Part shown: in pieces, positions 32,767 through 41,792 of the stretch | How the letters are laid out: the number at the start of each line of letters is the position of its first letter | How positions within the stretch are numbered: position 1 is the stretch's first letter | DNA from: Lachnospiraceae bacterium UBA3310 | GTDB lineage: Bacteria; Bacillota; Clostridia; Lachnospirales; Lachnospiraceae | Direction of reading: 5' to 3' | Length of the DNA: 44,559 nt | Assembly (NCBI GenBank): GCA_002361355.1 | Contig: DESQ01000039.1 | Location: 1 to 44,559 of the forward strand | Notes under the pieces: model-generated | The model's database searches: none | Seen by the model: only the letters and a program-made list of their open reading frames with translations | What the model was told of the DNA's origin: nothing | Translations under genes and position numbers: made by a program

Positions 32767-34284
32767 TTGGAGAAAATTGTCGCTTGTTTTGCAGGCGGCG
32801 TTTTTCGGATGGCTGGCTTTCTCTTGGCTTTTGCGGGATATTCCATTTTGTTTCGCTATTTAATCGCGCTGTTTCTGGGGCTGTACCAGAAGGCGGTATA
32901 TGCAAGGTGGTGTCCTGCCAGAATAGATTCATTCCTTGGAGAAAAATGTTTTCGAAATGTGTTTCTTCTTTTACTGGCGCTATGGATGCCGGTTATGATT
33001 TTAAGCTATCCGGGAAATTTGTGTTATGATTTTATGAGACAGATGGGACAGGTCTTTGGATTATCAGACTATTCCACGCATCATCCCCTTTTGCACACGT
33101 TTCTTGCCGGAGGTATTATCCGATTTGGAGGACTGGTTACAGGCAGTCTGGATATCGGTTTGTTTCTCTATATTTTGCTGCAGGCAGTGGCACTGGCGGC
33201 AGCGCTGGCGGGTACGGTTTCAAGGCTGGCAAGGCGAGGGGTGTCCTGTCTTCTAAGAGTGTTGGTGGTATGTGTCTATGTGCTTGCGCCCATGTACTCT
33301 AATATGGTATCCACAGCGATAAAGGATGTCCCTTTCATGGCGGCGGTTATATGGTATATTCTGCTGCTGGAGGACATGGTGGCTGAGGGGTTTGAAGGCA
33401 GGAAGCCGATGGATTGGGGGAAATTGGTACTGGCACAGGTGCTGGTAGGTCTTTTGCGAAACAATGGCATTTATGTGGTAGTTTTGACTGGCATTTTTTT
33501 GATAGGCAGATACAGAAAAAAGGTGCTGCTTCTTTGCACGATGGTGATGCCTTTGGTAATCTGTCTTGCGGCAAATGCTGCTATGGCATTTGGCGTGTCA
33601 GCGGAAAAGGGCAGTTCGGGGGAGATGCTTTCCATACCATTTCAGCAGACAGCCCGTTATATTCAATCGTATGGGGATGAGCTGACGGTGGAGGAACGGG
33701 AGATTATAGCGGAAGTATTGACCGATGCGGATTTGGTGGCGGAAAAATACGATCCGGACATCTCTGATCCGGTAAAGGCTTTATATCTGGAAGACGCCGG
33801 TGCGTCAGAGCTTGCTGCTTATTTTAAAGTTTGGGCTGCTGGATTTTTCAGGCATCCGGCAGTGTATTGCGAAGCGTTTTTTGCACATGTATACGGGTGG
33901 TTTGACCCGGGCGTTTCCAATGCGATCCGCTATAAAATGCAGACAGATCTGTTTAGTCAGGGGGGAGTGTTCCCGGGAGCGGACAAAATGCTGCAGTTTG
34001 TCTATCGGGTTGCGGAGCATATTCCCTTTTTGGCGGTTTTGCAAAATGTGGGGATATATGTATGGCTCCTTTTTATTCTCGGAGAAGTTGCCATCCGGGA
34101 GAAACGGGAAAGGGGCGTTTTACTGGTACCCCTATTTATCAGTTTGCTAATCTGTATGGCGGCGCCCTGCTATTACCTGCATCCACGATATGCGTTTCCC
34201 ATTATGTTTACAATTCCGTTTTTATACGGAATTATGAAGGGAGGAGTCTGTGTTGAGAAGAACACAGGCGATGAGCAATCTTGA
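32767..34284 (+). CDS. DUF6020-like polytopic membrane protein
   Basis: About 505 residues with ten or more hydrophobic helices. The segments LSYPGNLCYDFMRQMGQ, YSTHHPLLHTFLAGG, STAIKDVPFMAAVIWYILLL and VLVGLLRNNGIYVVVL resemble DUF6020, a family of large membrane proteins related to GT-C glycosyltransferases by fold, of unknown role. The start is uncertain: TTG 32767 has no well-spaced ribosome site, and ATG 32809 (MAGFLLAFAG) is an alternative. The best-placed ATG (32759, after GAAGG) opens a different frame that stops after 34 codons. It lies between dapF and dapL on the same strand. Confidence 0.65.
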   Translation: MEKIVACFAGGVFRMAGFLLAFAGYSILFRYLIALFLGLYQKAVYARWCPARIDSFLGEKCFRNVFLLLLALWMPVMILSYPGNLCYDFMRQMGQVFGLSDYSTHHPLLHTFLAGGIIRFGGLVTGSLDIGLFLYILLQAVALAAALAGTVSRLARRGVSCLLRVLVVCVYVLAPMYSNMVSTAIKDVPFMAAVIWYILLLEDMVAEGFEGRKPMDWGKLVLAQVLVGLLRNNGIYVVVLTGIFLIGRYRKKVLLLCTMVMPLVICLAANAAMAFGVSAEKGSSGEMLSIPFQQTARYIQSYGDELTVEEREIIAEVLTDADLVAEKYDPDISDPVKALYLEDAGASELAAYFKVWAAGFFRHPAVYCEAFFAHVYGWFDPGVSNAIRYKMQTDLFSQGGVFPGADKMLQFVYRVAEHIPFLAVLQNVGIYVWLLFILGEVAIREKRERGVLLVPLFISLLICMAAPCYYLHPRYAFPIMFTIPFLYGIMKGGVCVEKNTGDEQS

Positions 34285-34340
34285 AGGCTGGTTTTCAATT
34301 TAAAATATTATAAAATAAAAAACGGAGGTTATTTTATTCT

Positions 34341-35558
34341 ATGATCAAAGTAAATGACAATTATCTGAAATTACCCGGAAGTTATCTTTTTTCCACCATT
34401 GGGAAAAAGGTGAATGCTTACACGGCGGCAAACCCGGACAAGAAGGTGATCAGGCTGGGGATTGGCGATGTGACAAGACCGCTTACGCCGGCCATTATCG
34501 AGGCTATGCACCAAGCGGTGGATGAGATGGCGGATGAAAAGACGTTCCGCGGCTATGCGCCGGATTTGGGATATGAATTTTTGCGGACTGCCATTGCAGA
34601 CAATGACTACAAGGCGAGAGGGTGTCAGATTGAGGCGGACGAGATCTTTGTCTCCGACGGCGCAAAGTGCGATTCCGGCAACATTCAGGAGATTTTTGCC
34701 ACGGACAATAAGATTGCGGTCTGCGATCCCGTTTATCCGGTGTATGTGGATACCAACGTGATGGCAGGCAGGACGGGCACTTACGATGAAAAGACGGGGA
34801 ACTGGAGCGATGTGATCTACATGCCATGCACGGAAGGAAACGGTTTTGCGCCGGAACTGCCAAAGACAGTACCGGATCTGATTTACCTGTGCTTTCCCAA
34901 CAATCCTACCGGCTCCACGATCACTAGGGCGCAGCTTCAGGAGTGGGTGGATTACGCCAACAAAAACGGCTCCGTCATTATCTACGACGCGGCTTATGAG
35001 GCTTATATTTCCGAGGAGGATGTGCCTCACAGCATCTACGAGTGCGAGGGGGCGAGAACCTGTGCGATTGAACTTCGTTCCTTTTCCAAAAATGCGGGCT
35101 TTACCGGCGTGCGTCTGGGCTTTACCGTGATTCCCAAGGAGCTTAAAGTGGGGGATGTGTCCCTGCACGCGCTTTGGGCAAGACGGCATGGCACCAAGTA
35201 TAACGGCGCGCCCTATATCATACAGCGGGCGGGTGAGGCGGTCTACAGCGACGCCGGCAAGAGAGAGACAAAGGAGCTTGTAGCCTATTATATGAAGAAT
35301 GCGGCATATATTTTAAACGGGTTAAAATCCGCGGGCTTTCAGGTGTCCGGCGGCGTCAACGCGCCGTATATCTGGCTGAAAGCGCCAAACGGTATGACAA
35401 GTTGGGAGTTTTTTGATTATCTGCTGGAGAAGGCCAATGTGGTCGGCACACCAGGCTCCGGCTTCGGGCCAAGCGGTGAAACGTATTTCAGGCTGACGGC
35501 TTTTGGAAGCTATGAAAATACCGTGGAAGCGGTTGAACGGATGAAAGGAATCGGTTGA
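34341..35558 (+). CDS. dapL: LL-diaminopimelate aminotransferase
   Basis: 405 residues. It converts tetrahydrodipicolinate directly to LL-diaminopimelate with glutamate, bypassing the acylated intermediates. Family features are visible: the N-terminus IKVNDNYLKLPGSYLFSTI, IRLGIGDVTRPLTPAI, FVSDGAKCDSGNIQEIF, FPNNPTGSTI, the PLP lysine in SFSKNAGFTGVRLGF near residue 249, and RLTAFGS near the end. Start ATG 34341, with CGGAGG 13 bases upstream, a long spacing. The stop overlaps the start of the histidine phosphatase gene (TGATG). Confidence 0.95.
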   Translation: MIKVNDNYLKLPGSYLFSTIGKKVNAYTAANPDKKVIRLGIGDVTRPLTPAIIEAMHQAVDEMADEKTFRGYAPDLGYEFLRTAIADNDYKARGCQIEADEIFVSDGAKCDSGNIQEIFATDNKIAVCDPVYPVYVDTNVMAGRTGTYDEKTGNWSDVIYMPCTEGNGFAPELPKTVPDLIYLCFPNNPTGSTITRAQLQEWVDYANKNGSVIIYDAAYEAYISEEDVPHSIYECEGARTCAIELRSFSKNAGFTGVRLGFTVIPKELKVGDVSLHALWARRHGTKYNGAPYIIQRAGEAVYSDAGKRETKELVAYYMKNAAYILNGLKSAGFQVSGGVNAPYIWLKAPNGMTSWEFFDYLLEKANVVGTPGSGFGPSGETYFRLTAFGSYENTVEAVERMKGIG

Positions 35559-36196
35559 TGGATATTTATTTGCTCCGGCACGGAGAGACCGACTGGAACA
35601 GGACGGGGCGGCTGCAGGGACATGCGGACACCGCTTTAAATGAACGTGGACGGGCGCAGGTGAGAGAAACGGTTGAGAAGCTGCGCGATTTGGGTGTGCG
35701 TATGGATGTCATTGTTTCCAGTCCGCTGAAACGGGCGCGGGAAAGCGCGGAGATTGCGGCGGCTCTGCTGGATTATCCGAAAGAAAGGATTGTGGTGGAG
35801 GCGCTTCTCATCGAGCGCAGTTTTGGCGAGGCGGAAGGGATGACGCTTGCGCAGGGAGAGGAAAAATACCCTGGCTGTCAGTTTCCGGGCATGGAATCAC
35901 AGGAGGATCTGGTAAAGAGGGCAGGTCAGGCATTTCAACAAATAACATCTGTTTTTGAAAATGAGGAGAGGGTTCTTCTGGTGGCTCACGGCGCGGTGCT
36001 ATTTGCGTTATTGGATGCGGTTTCCACAGAGCCGATCCGTTACGGGGGACGTGCCGCCTGTCTTTCCCAGGGAAGCATTTATCGGATTCACCATGAAAAC
36101 AATGCAGACAGCTTTGCCAGGTATGAGGAAGAGGCAGGGACATTTTTAGAGACCGATGCGGCACAGCTTGGGCGGCTGGCGAAGGTGTATCTGTAG
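35558..36196 (+). CDS. Histidine phosphatase family protein
   Basis: 212 residues from ATG 35558, which overlaps the dapL stop. It has the phosphohistidine motif LLRHGETDWNRTGRLQGH at the N-terminus, SSPLKRARESAEI and the second histidine in LLVAHGAV near residue 146. This is the phosphoglycerate-mutase-like fold, acting as a phosphatase (CobC/GpmB group). The substrate cannot be read from sequence. Translational coupling to dapL suggests co-expression and not necessarily a shared pathway. Confidence 0.85.
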   Translation: MDIYLLRHGETDWNRTGRLQGHADTALNERGRAQVRETVEKLRDLGVRMDVIVSSPLKRARESAEIAAALLDYPKERIVVEALLIERSFGEAEGMTLAQGEEKYPGCQFPGMESQEDLVKRAGQAFQQITSVFENEERVLLVAHGAVLFALLDAVSTEPIRYGGRAACLSQGSIYRIHHENNADSFARYEEEAGTFLETDAAQLGRLAKVYL

Positions 36197-36287
36197 CCTT
36201 GTGGTATGAAGCTGTAAAATCTTACGGGTTGTACACAAAAGGTAATGTATTTTTTAATATACATCATTCGTTTTTTGATTAAAACAC

Positions 36288-36316
36288 TTGCATGTTGGGA
36301 AAAAATATGTTATACA
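36288..36316 (+). promoter_or_regulatory. Promoter of the aspS T-box transcript
   Basis: TTGCAT (36288-36293), a 17-base spacer and TATACA (36311-36316) with an extended -10 TG at 36308-36309. The predicted start near 36323 opens the T-box leader. Confidence 0.7.
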
Positions 36317-36322
36317 TGTATA

Positions 36323-36644
36323 CAAAGCTAAAATGCAGTGAAGGAGACTCACCCTGAGGGAAGCGACAGGAATACGGCGTCACCGACTGAGAGCGCTGTT
36401 TGTGAAAGACAGGGACGGGAACACTCCGGAGCAGATTGCCTGAACCCAGCGGCATAAGCGGGAAGATGCGGAATGTGACGCGTGTGTCACAAACTGGGCT
36501 AGGGCAATACGTTACACGCGTTAAGTGTCAGAGTGGGTGAAGCGATTATAAATCTTGTCAGAGAGTTCGGTTTGCCAATGCGGGTGGTACCGCGGATAAG
36601 TGAATTGTCCGTCCCGGAATACAGAAATGTGTTCCGGGATTTTT
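36323..36644 (+). ncRNA. T-box leader upstream of aspS
   Basis: The T-box core GGGTGGTACCGCGG is at 36582-36595. It is followed by the terminator stem 36612-36621 with 36630-36639 and five T. The alternative antiterminator would use the T-box side and the CCGTCCC at 36609-36615. Stem I and the specifier loop lie within 36330-36500, but I could not assign the specifier codon. Uncharged tRNA, presumably Asp or Asn, should permit read-through into aspS. Confidence 0.88.
36476..36489. repeat. One-mismatch palindrome in the T-box leader
   Basis: TGACGCGTGTGTCA in non-coding leader RNA. Here it may instead be part of the T-box stem structure. Confidence 0.4.
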
Positions 36645-36697
36645 GCGTGTATAAGCAGAGTCAGAAGGAACGCGGCAGTAAAGAAAGGTGGAAAAGT

Positions 36698-38449
36698 ATG
36701 ACAATCAAAAATAGGTACAGGGATGTAACGTTACAGGAAATCAGTGAGAGCGACATTGGCAGGGAGCTTCGCGTGGCGGGCTGGATTGAGAACATCAGAG
36801 ACCACGGCGGCGTATCCTTTGTGGATCTGCGGGATATGTATGGGGTGCTGCAGGTGGTTATGCGGGACACTTCCCTGCTGGACGGACTTTCCAAGGAGAT
36901 GAGCGTCTCCATTGAGGGCCTGATCGAGAAGAGGGACGAGGAGACCTATAACCCCAGAATCCCCACGGGAACTATTGAGCTGGAGGCGCATAAGGTGGAT
37001 GTGCTGGGCAGAGTTTACAAACAGCTTCCCTTTGAGATCATGACTTCCAAAGAAACCAGAGAAGAGGTGCGCCTGAAATACCGCTACCTTGATCTGCGCA
37101 ACCAGAAAGTGAAGGACAACATTATTTTCCGTTCGCAGGTGATCGCTTATCTGCGGGAAAAGATGACCGAGATGGGTTTTCTGGAGATCCAAACGCCGAT
37201 TTTGTGTGCTTCCTCTCCGGAAGGTGCCAGAGACTATATTGTGCCGTCCAGAAAGTATAAAGGGAAATTTTACGCCCTGCCCCAGGCGCCGCAGCAGTTT
37301 AAGCAGCTTTTGATGGTGTCGGGTTTTGACAAGTATTTCCAGATTGCCCCCTGCTTCCGGGACGAAGATGCCAGAGCGGATCGTTCTCCCGGAGAGTTTT
37401 ACCAGTTGGACTTTGAGATGAGCTTCGCCACGCAGGAGGATGTGTTTCAGGTGGGAGAGGAAGTGCTCTCGGCGACCTTTGAAAAATTTGCGCCGGAAGG
37501 CTTTGCGGTGACAAAAGCGCCTTACCCGATTATCAGCTATAAGCAGGCGATGTTAGAGTTCGGCACGGATAAGCCGGATTTGAGAAATCCTCTGAGGATT
37601 CTGGATTTGACGGACTTCTTCCAGGCATGTACCTTTAAACCTTTTCAGGGCAGGACAGTCCGTGCCATCAAGGTGCATGCGGAGATGTCCAAGGGTTTCC
37701 ATGAAAAACTGTTAAAGTTTGCGACGGATATGGGAATGGGCGGACTTGGCTATCTGGAAGTGGCGGAGGATTTAAGCTACAAGGGGCCCATTGACAAGTT
37801 CATTCCCGAAGAGAAGAAGGGAGAACTCAGAGAGCTGGCACAGCTTGCCGTGGGCGATACGATTTTCTTTATTGCGGATAAGGAGGAGCGGGCGGCCTAC
37901 TATGCGGGACAGATCCGCACAGAGCTGGGGCAGAAGCTTGACCTGATCGAGAAAAATGCTTACCGTTTTTGCTATATCAACGATTTTCCCATGTTTGAGA
38001 GGGATCCGGAGACGAAGCAGATCGGCTTTACCCACAATCCTTTCTCCATGCCGCAGGGTGGACTGGAGGCGTTAAACACCATGGATCCGCTGGATGTGCT
38101 GGCCTATCAGTACGATATCGTCTGTAACGGCGTGGAGCTCTCCTCCGGTGCGGTGCGTAACCACGATATGGAGATTATGGAGAAGGCTTTTGCCATCGCA
38201 GGCTATGACGGGGAAACCTTGAAGACCAAGTTTGGCGCGCTCTACAATGCGTTCCAGTTTGGCGCGCCGCCTCACGCGGGCATGGCGCCGGGTGTAGACC
38301 GGATGATAATGCTGCTTCGGGGCGAGGAGAACATCAGGGAGGTCATTGCTTTCCCCATGAGCGGTTCTGCGCAGGATCTGATGTGCGGTGCGCCGGGGGA
38401 TGTGACGGAGCAGCAGCTTCGGGAAGTACACATTAAGGTCAGGGCATAG
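36698..38449 (+). CDS. aspS: Aspartyl-tRNA synthetase (bacterial type)
   Basis: 583 residues from ATG 36698, after AAGAAAGGTGG; the frame is open further upstream into the T-box, which is not coding. Order of parts: the OB-fold anticodon-binding domain (VAGWIENIRDHGGVSFVDLRD), class II motif 2 region FRDEDARADRSPGEFYQLDFEMSF, the GAD insertion typical of bacterial AspRS (about 290-410), and motif 3 GMAPGVDRM. It charges tRNA-Asp. With gatCAB immediately downstream it may be non-discriminating and also mischarge tRNA-Asn. Confidence 0.95.
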   Translation: MTIKNRYRDVTLQEISESDIGRELRVAGWIENIRDHGGVSFVDLRDMYGVLQVVMRDTSLLDGLSKEMSVSIEGLIEKRDEETYNPRIPTGTIELEAHKVDVLGRVYKQLPFEIMTSKETREEVRLKYRYLDLRNQKVKDNIIFRSQVIAYLREKMTEMGFLEIQTPILCASSPEGARDYIVPSRKYKGKFYALPQAPQQFKQLLMVSGFDKYFQIAPCFRDEDARADRSPGEFYQLDFEMSFATQEDVFQVGEEVLSATFEKFAPEGFAVTKAPYPIISYKQAMLEFGTDKPDLRNPLRILDLTDFFQACTFKPFQGRTVRAIKVHAEMSKGFHEKLLKFATDMGMGGLGYLEVAEDLSYKGPIDKFIPEEKKGELRELAQLAVGDTIFFIADKEERAAYYAGQIRTELGQKLDLIEKNAYRFCYINDFPMFERDPETKQIGFTHNPFSMPQGGLEALNTMDPLDVLAYQYDIVCNGVELSSGAVRNHDMEIMEKAFAIAGYDGETLKTKFGALYNAFQFGAPPHAGMAPGVDRMIMLLRGEENIREVIAFPMSGSAQDLMCGAPGDVTEQQLREVHIKVRA

Positions 38450-38502
38450 CCGGCTCGGGAGCACAGATTTGTGAGTTTGGGCGGAAGGAGAGAAATGATA
38501 AC

Positions 38503-38796
38503 ATGGCAAATGTGATTAGCGATGAAACAATAGAATATGTAGGCATTCTTGCCAAACTGGAACTGTCGGACAAGGAGAAAGAGCAGGCCAAGTCGGACAT
38601 GGGCAGAATGCTTGATTATATTGATAAGCTGGGAGAGCTGGATACTACGGATGTAGAACCCATGTCCCATGTATTTCCGGTGCAGAACGTGTTCCGCGAG
38701 GATGTGGTGACCAATGGGGATGACAGAGAAAAACTGTTATCAAATGCACCGCAGGAGAAGGACGGCATGTTTATGGTGCCACGGACATTCGACTAG
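38503..38796 (+). CDS. gatC: Asp/Glu-tRNA amidotransferase subunit C
   Basis: 97 residues with the typical start ISDETIEYVGILAKLELSDKEKE and the central LDYIDKLGELDTTDVEPMSHV. GatC bridges GatA and GatB in the complex that amidates Asp-tRNA-Asn and Glu-tRNA-Gln. Start ATG 38503, after GGAAGGAGAG. It lies 53 bases after aspS and 124 before gatA; the latter gap is strongly structured. Confidence 0.93.
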   Translation: MANVISDETIEYVGILAKLELSDKEKEQAKSDMGRMLDYIDKLGELDTTDVEPMSHVFPVQNVFREDVVTNGDDREKLLSNAPQEKDGMFMVPRTFD

Positions 38797-38798
38797 CT

Positions 38799-38893
38799 GT
38801 GTGAGAAGAAATTCTAATGCTCACAGCAAAGGCTGTTTCGCAAAGAATTTCTAAATCTCACACGGGAGAATGACCGGAAAACGGTCATTCTCC
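38799..38893 (+). promoter_or_regulatory. Structured intercistronic region between gatC and gatA
   Basis: An outer helix (38799-38815 with 38844-38863, with a small bulge) encloses a hairpin ACAGC-N4-GCTGT. A second, perfect 12-pair hairpin (38865-38876 with 38882-38893, loop GAAAA) follows. There is no T run, so termination is unlikely; RNA processing or stabilisation is more plausible. Confidence 0.6.
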
Positions 38894-38920
38894 GTAGAAA
38901 TAGAGCAGGGAGTAAATAAT

Positions 38921-40366
38921 ATGAATATTACAGACATGACCGCGGTACAGCTCTCGGCGGCAATCAGGGCGGGGGAGACCACCGCTGTGGAAGCGGCGGA
39001 GGCGGTACTTGCAAAAATTGAGGAAGAAGATAAAAAATACAACTGTTATGTAACGGTGGACAGAGAAGGCGCGCTGGCGCAGGCAAAGAAAGTGCAGGCG
39101 CAGATAGAGGCGGGAGAGCTTACAGGGCCGTTAGCAGGAGTGCCTGTTGCGCTGAAAGACAATCTCTGCACGGAGGGGCTGCTCACCACCTGCTCTTCAA
39201 AGATTTTACACAATTTTGTGCCAACCTACACGGCGGAGGCGGTGAAAAATCTGGTCAGGGCAGGCGCGGTGATTCTGGGCAAAACCAATATGGATGAGTT
39301 TGCCATGGGTTCCACCACGGAGACTTCGGCTTACGGGCCTACGAAGAATCCAAGAAATACAGACCATGTGCCGGGTGGCTCGTCGGGCGGTTCTGCTGCT
39401 GCGGTGGCGGCAGGGGAGTGTGTTTATGCCATTGGTTCCGACACGGGCGGTTCTATCAGACAGCCGGCTTCCTACTGCGGTGTTGTGGGCATGAAGCCCA
39501 CCTATGGAACGGTGTCCCGCTATGGGCTGATTGCTTACGGCTCTTCGTTGGATCAGATCGGGCCGTTAGCAAAGGATGTGACGGATTGCGCCACTGTGTT
39601 GGAAGCGTTGGCCTCCCATGACAGGAAGGATTCCACTTCCATTGCCAGAGACGACACGAACTTTACCGCAGCTCTGACAGAGGATGTGAAGGGGCTGCGC
39701 ATCGGTATTCCCAACGATTATCTGGGGGAAGGGCTTGATGATGAGGTCAAAGAGGCTGTATTGCAGGCGGCCAAAGTGCTTGAGGAAAAGGGCGCTGTGG
39801 TGGAGCGTTTTGACCTGAGCCTGGTGGAATATGCGATTCCGGCCTACTATACCATAGCGGCGGCGGAGGCCAGTTCCAATCTGGAACGTTTCGATGGCAT
39901 CAAGTACGGCTATCGCACGGAAGAATATGCGGGTCTTCACAATATGTATAAAAAATCCCGTTCCGAGGGATTTGGCGAGGAAGTGAAACGCCGCATTATG
40001 CTGGGATCTTTCGTTTTGAGCTCCGGCTACTATGACGCTTATTATCTGAAAGCTTTGAAGGTGAAGGCATTGATAAAGAAGGCTTTCGATGAGGCTTTTG
40101 CGAAATACGATATCATTCTTGGGCCTGTGGCTCCGACCACGGCGCCGAAACTGGGGGAGAGTCTGGCAGATCCGATCCGGATGTATCTGGGAGATATCTA
40201 TACCATAGCCGTTAATCTGGCAGGACTGCCGGGTATCAGTGTTCCCTGCGGACAGGACAGCAAAGGGCTGCCTGTCGGATTACAGTTGATCGGGGACTGC
40301 TTTCAGGAAAAAAAGCTGATTCGGGCGGCGTATTCTTATGAGCAGGAGGTATGTCGGCATGAGTAA
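38921..40366 (+). CDS. gatA: Asp/Glu-tRNA amidotransferase subunit A
   Basis: 481 residues, amidase-signature family. The Ser-cisSer-Lys triad is visible: K79 in VALKDNLC, the serine of GGSSGGSAAAVAAG, and the nucleophile in SDTGGSIRQPAS. It hydrolyses glutamine and passes ammonia to GatB. Start ATG 38921, after AGGGAG. It overlaps gatB by eight bases. Confidence 0.96.
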   Translation: MNITDMTAVQLSAAIRAGETTAVEAAEAVLAKIEEEDKKYNCYVTVDREGALAQAKKVQAQIEAGELTGPLAGVPVALKDNLCTEGLLTTCSSKILHNFVPTYTAEAVKNLVRAGAVILGKTNMDEFAMGSTTETSAYGPTKNPRNTDHVPGGSSGGSAAAVAAGECVYAIGSDTGGSIRQPASYCGVVGMKPTYGTVSRYGLIAYGSSLDQIGPLAKDVTDCATVLEALASHDRKDSTSIARDDTNFTAALTEDVKGLRIGIPNDYLGEGLDDEVKEAVLQAAKVLEEKGAVVERFDLSLVEYAIPAYYTIAAAEASSNLERFDGIKYGYRTEEYAGLHNMYKKSRSEGFGEEVKRRIMLGSFVLSSGYYDAYYLKALKVKALIKKAFDEAFAKYDIILGPVAPTTAPKLGESLADPIRMYLGDIYTIAVNLAGLPGISVPCGQDSKGLPVGLQLIGDCFQEKKLIRAAYSYEQEVCRHE

Positions 40367-41792
40367 ACAATATGAGACAGTGATCGGTCTTGAGGTGCAT
40401 GTGGAGCTGGCAACTAAGACAAAGATATTCTGCGGCTGTTCCACCGCTTTCGGTGCAGAGCCTAACACTCAGACCTGTCCGGTCTGCACGGGAATGCCGG
40501 GTTCTTTGCCGGTTTTAAATAAACAGGTTCTGGAATATGCCATAGCTGTGGGGCTTGCCACAAATTGCGATATCACCCGGTATGCGAAGTTTGACAGAAA
40601 AAATTATTTTTATCCGGACAATCCGCAAAACTACCAGATTTCCCAGCTCTACCTTCCCATCTGCAGAAACGGCGGTGTGGAGATAGAGACGGCGGAGGGC
40701 GGTATAAAGACTGTGGGCATTCATGAGATTCATATGGAGGAGGATGCGGGGAAGCTGATTCATGACGAGTGGGAAGACTGCTCTTTGGTGGATTACAACC
40801 GTTCCGGCGTGCCGCTTATCGAAATCGTCTCCGAGCCGGATATGAGAAGCGCCGAAGAGGTCATCGCCTATCTGGAAAAGCTGCGGCTGGTCATCCAGTA
40901 TTTGGGTGCATCTGACTGCAAATTGCAGGAGGGCTCCATGCGCGCCGACGTGAATCTCTCCGTCAGGGAAGTGGGAGCGGAGACGTTTGGCACCAGAACA
41001 GAGATGAAAAACCTGAACAGTTTTAAGGCTATCACCAGAGCCATCGAGGGAGAGAGAGAGCGGCAGATCGACCTGATTGAGTCAGGGGAGAGCGTGGTGC
41101 AGGAGACCAGAAGATGGGACGATGCGAAAGGGGAATCCTACGCCATGCGAAGCAAGGAGGATGCGCAGGACTATCGCTATTTTCCCGATCCCGACCTTAC
41201 CCCGATCAGCGTGAGCGAGGAGATGCTTGCCGAAATTCGGGCAAAGCAGCCGGAATTTCGAACCGAGAAGAGGAAACGGTATAAGGAAGAGTTCGATATT
41301 CCAGACTATGACATTGAGATTATTACGGGGGAAAAGCCGTTAGCGGATCTCTTTGAGGCCACTGTGGCCTTCGGCAGCCAGCCTAAAAAAGTTTCCAACT
41401 GGCTGATGGGGGAGACCCTGCGGCTGATGAAGGAACGGGAAGTGGACGCTTCCGATCTTTGCTTCTCGCCGGAAAATCTGGCGAAACTGATTGCACTTAC
41501 CGAAAGCAGGGCAATTAACAGCTCGGTTGCCAAGGAAGTTTTTGAAGTCATGTTCGAGAAGGATATTGACCCGGAAAAGTATGTGGAGGAGAAGGGCTTA
41601 AAGACTGTCAACGACGAGGGTGCCTTGAAAAAGGTTGTGGAGGAAGTGATCGCAGCGAATCCCCAATCTGTGGAGGATTACCGGAACGGCAAGGAGAAGG
41701 CGATCGGCTTCCTTGTGGGGCAGACCATGAAAGCCATGAAAGGAAAAGCCGATCCCGGCGCCGTGAACCGGATGCTGAAAGAACTATTGTAA
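40359..41792 (+). CDS. gatB: Asp/Glu-tRNA amidotransferase subunit B
   Basis: 477 residues. The kinase-like GatB domain starts ETVIGLEVHVELATKTKIFC and has CPVCTGMPGSLPVLN with the zinc-binding cysteines, YFYPDNPQNYQISQ and the EDAGKLIH segment. The C-terminal part carries the YqeY-like tRNA-binding domain. It activates the mischarged Asp or Glu and amidates it. Start ATG 40359, with AGGAGG nine bases upstream inside gatA. The stop overlaps the convergent gene by nine bases. Confidence 0.96.
   Translation: MSKQYETVIGLEVHVELATKTKIFCGCSTAFGAEPNTQTCPVCTGMPGSLPVLNKQVLEYAIAVGLATNCDITRYAKFDRKNYFYPDNPQNYQISQLYLPICRNGGVEIETAEGGIKTVGIHEIHMEEDAGKLIHDEWEDCSLVDYNRSGVPLIEIVSEPDMRSAEEVIAYLEKLRLVIQYLGASDCKLQEGSMRADVNLSVREVGAETFGTRTEMKNLNSFKAITRAIEGERERQIDLIESGESVVQETRRWDDAKGESYAMRSKEDAQDYRYFPDPDLTPISVSEEMLAEIRAKQPEFRTEKRKRYKEEFDIPDYDIEIITGEKPLADLFEATVAFGSQPKKVSNWLMGETLRLMKEREVDASDLCFSPENLAKLIALTESRAINSSVAKEVFEVMFEKDIDPEKYVEEKGLKTVNDEGALKKVVEEVIAANPQSVEDYRNGKEKAIGFLVGQTMKAMKGKADPGAVNRMLKELL

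Noticed and set aside
36533..36697. N-terminal extension of AspRS from GTG 36533
   Set aside because: This stretch contains the T-box core and terminator, so it is untranslated leader.
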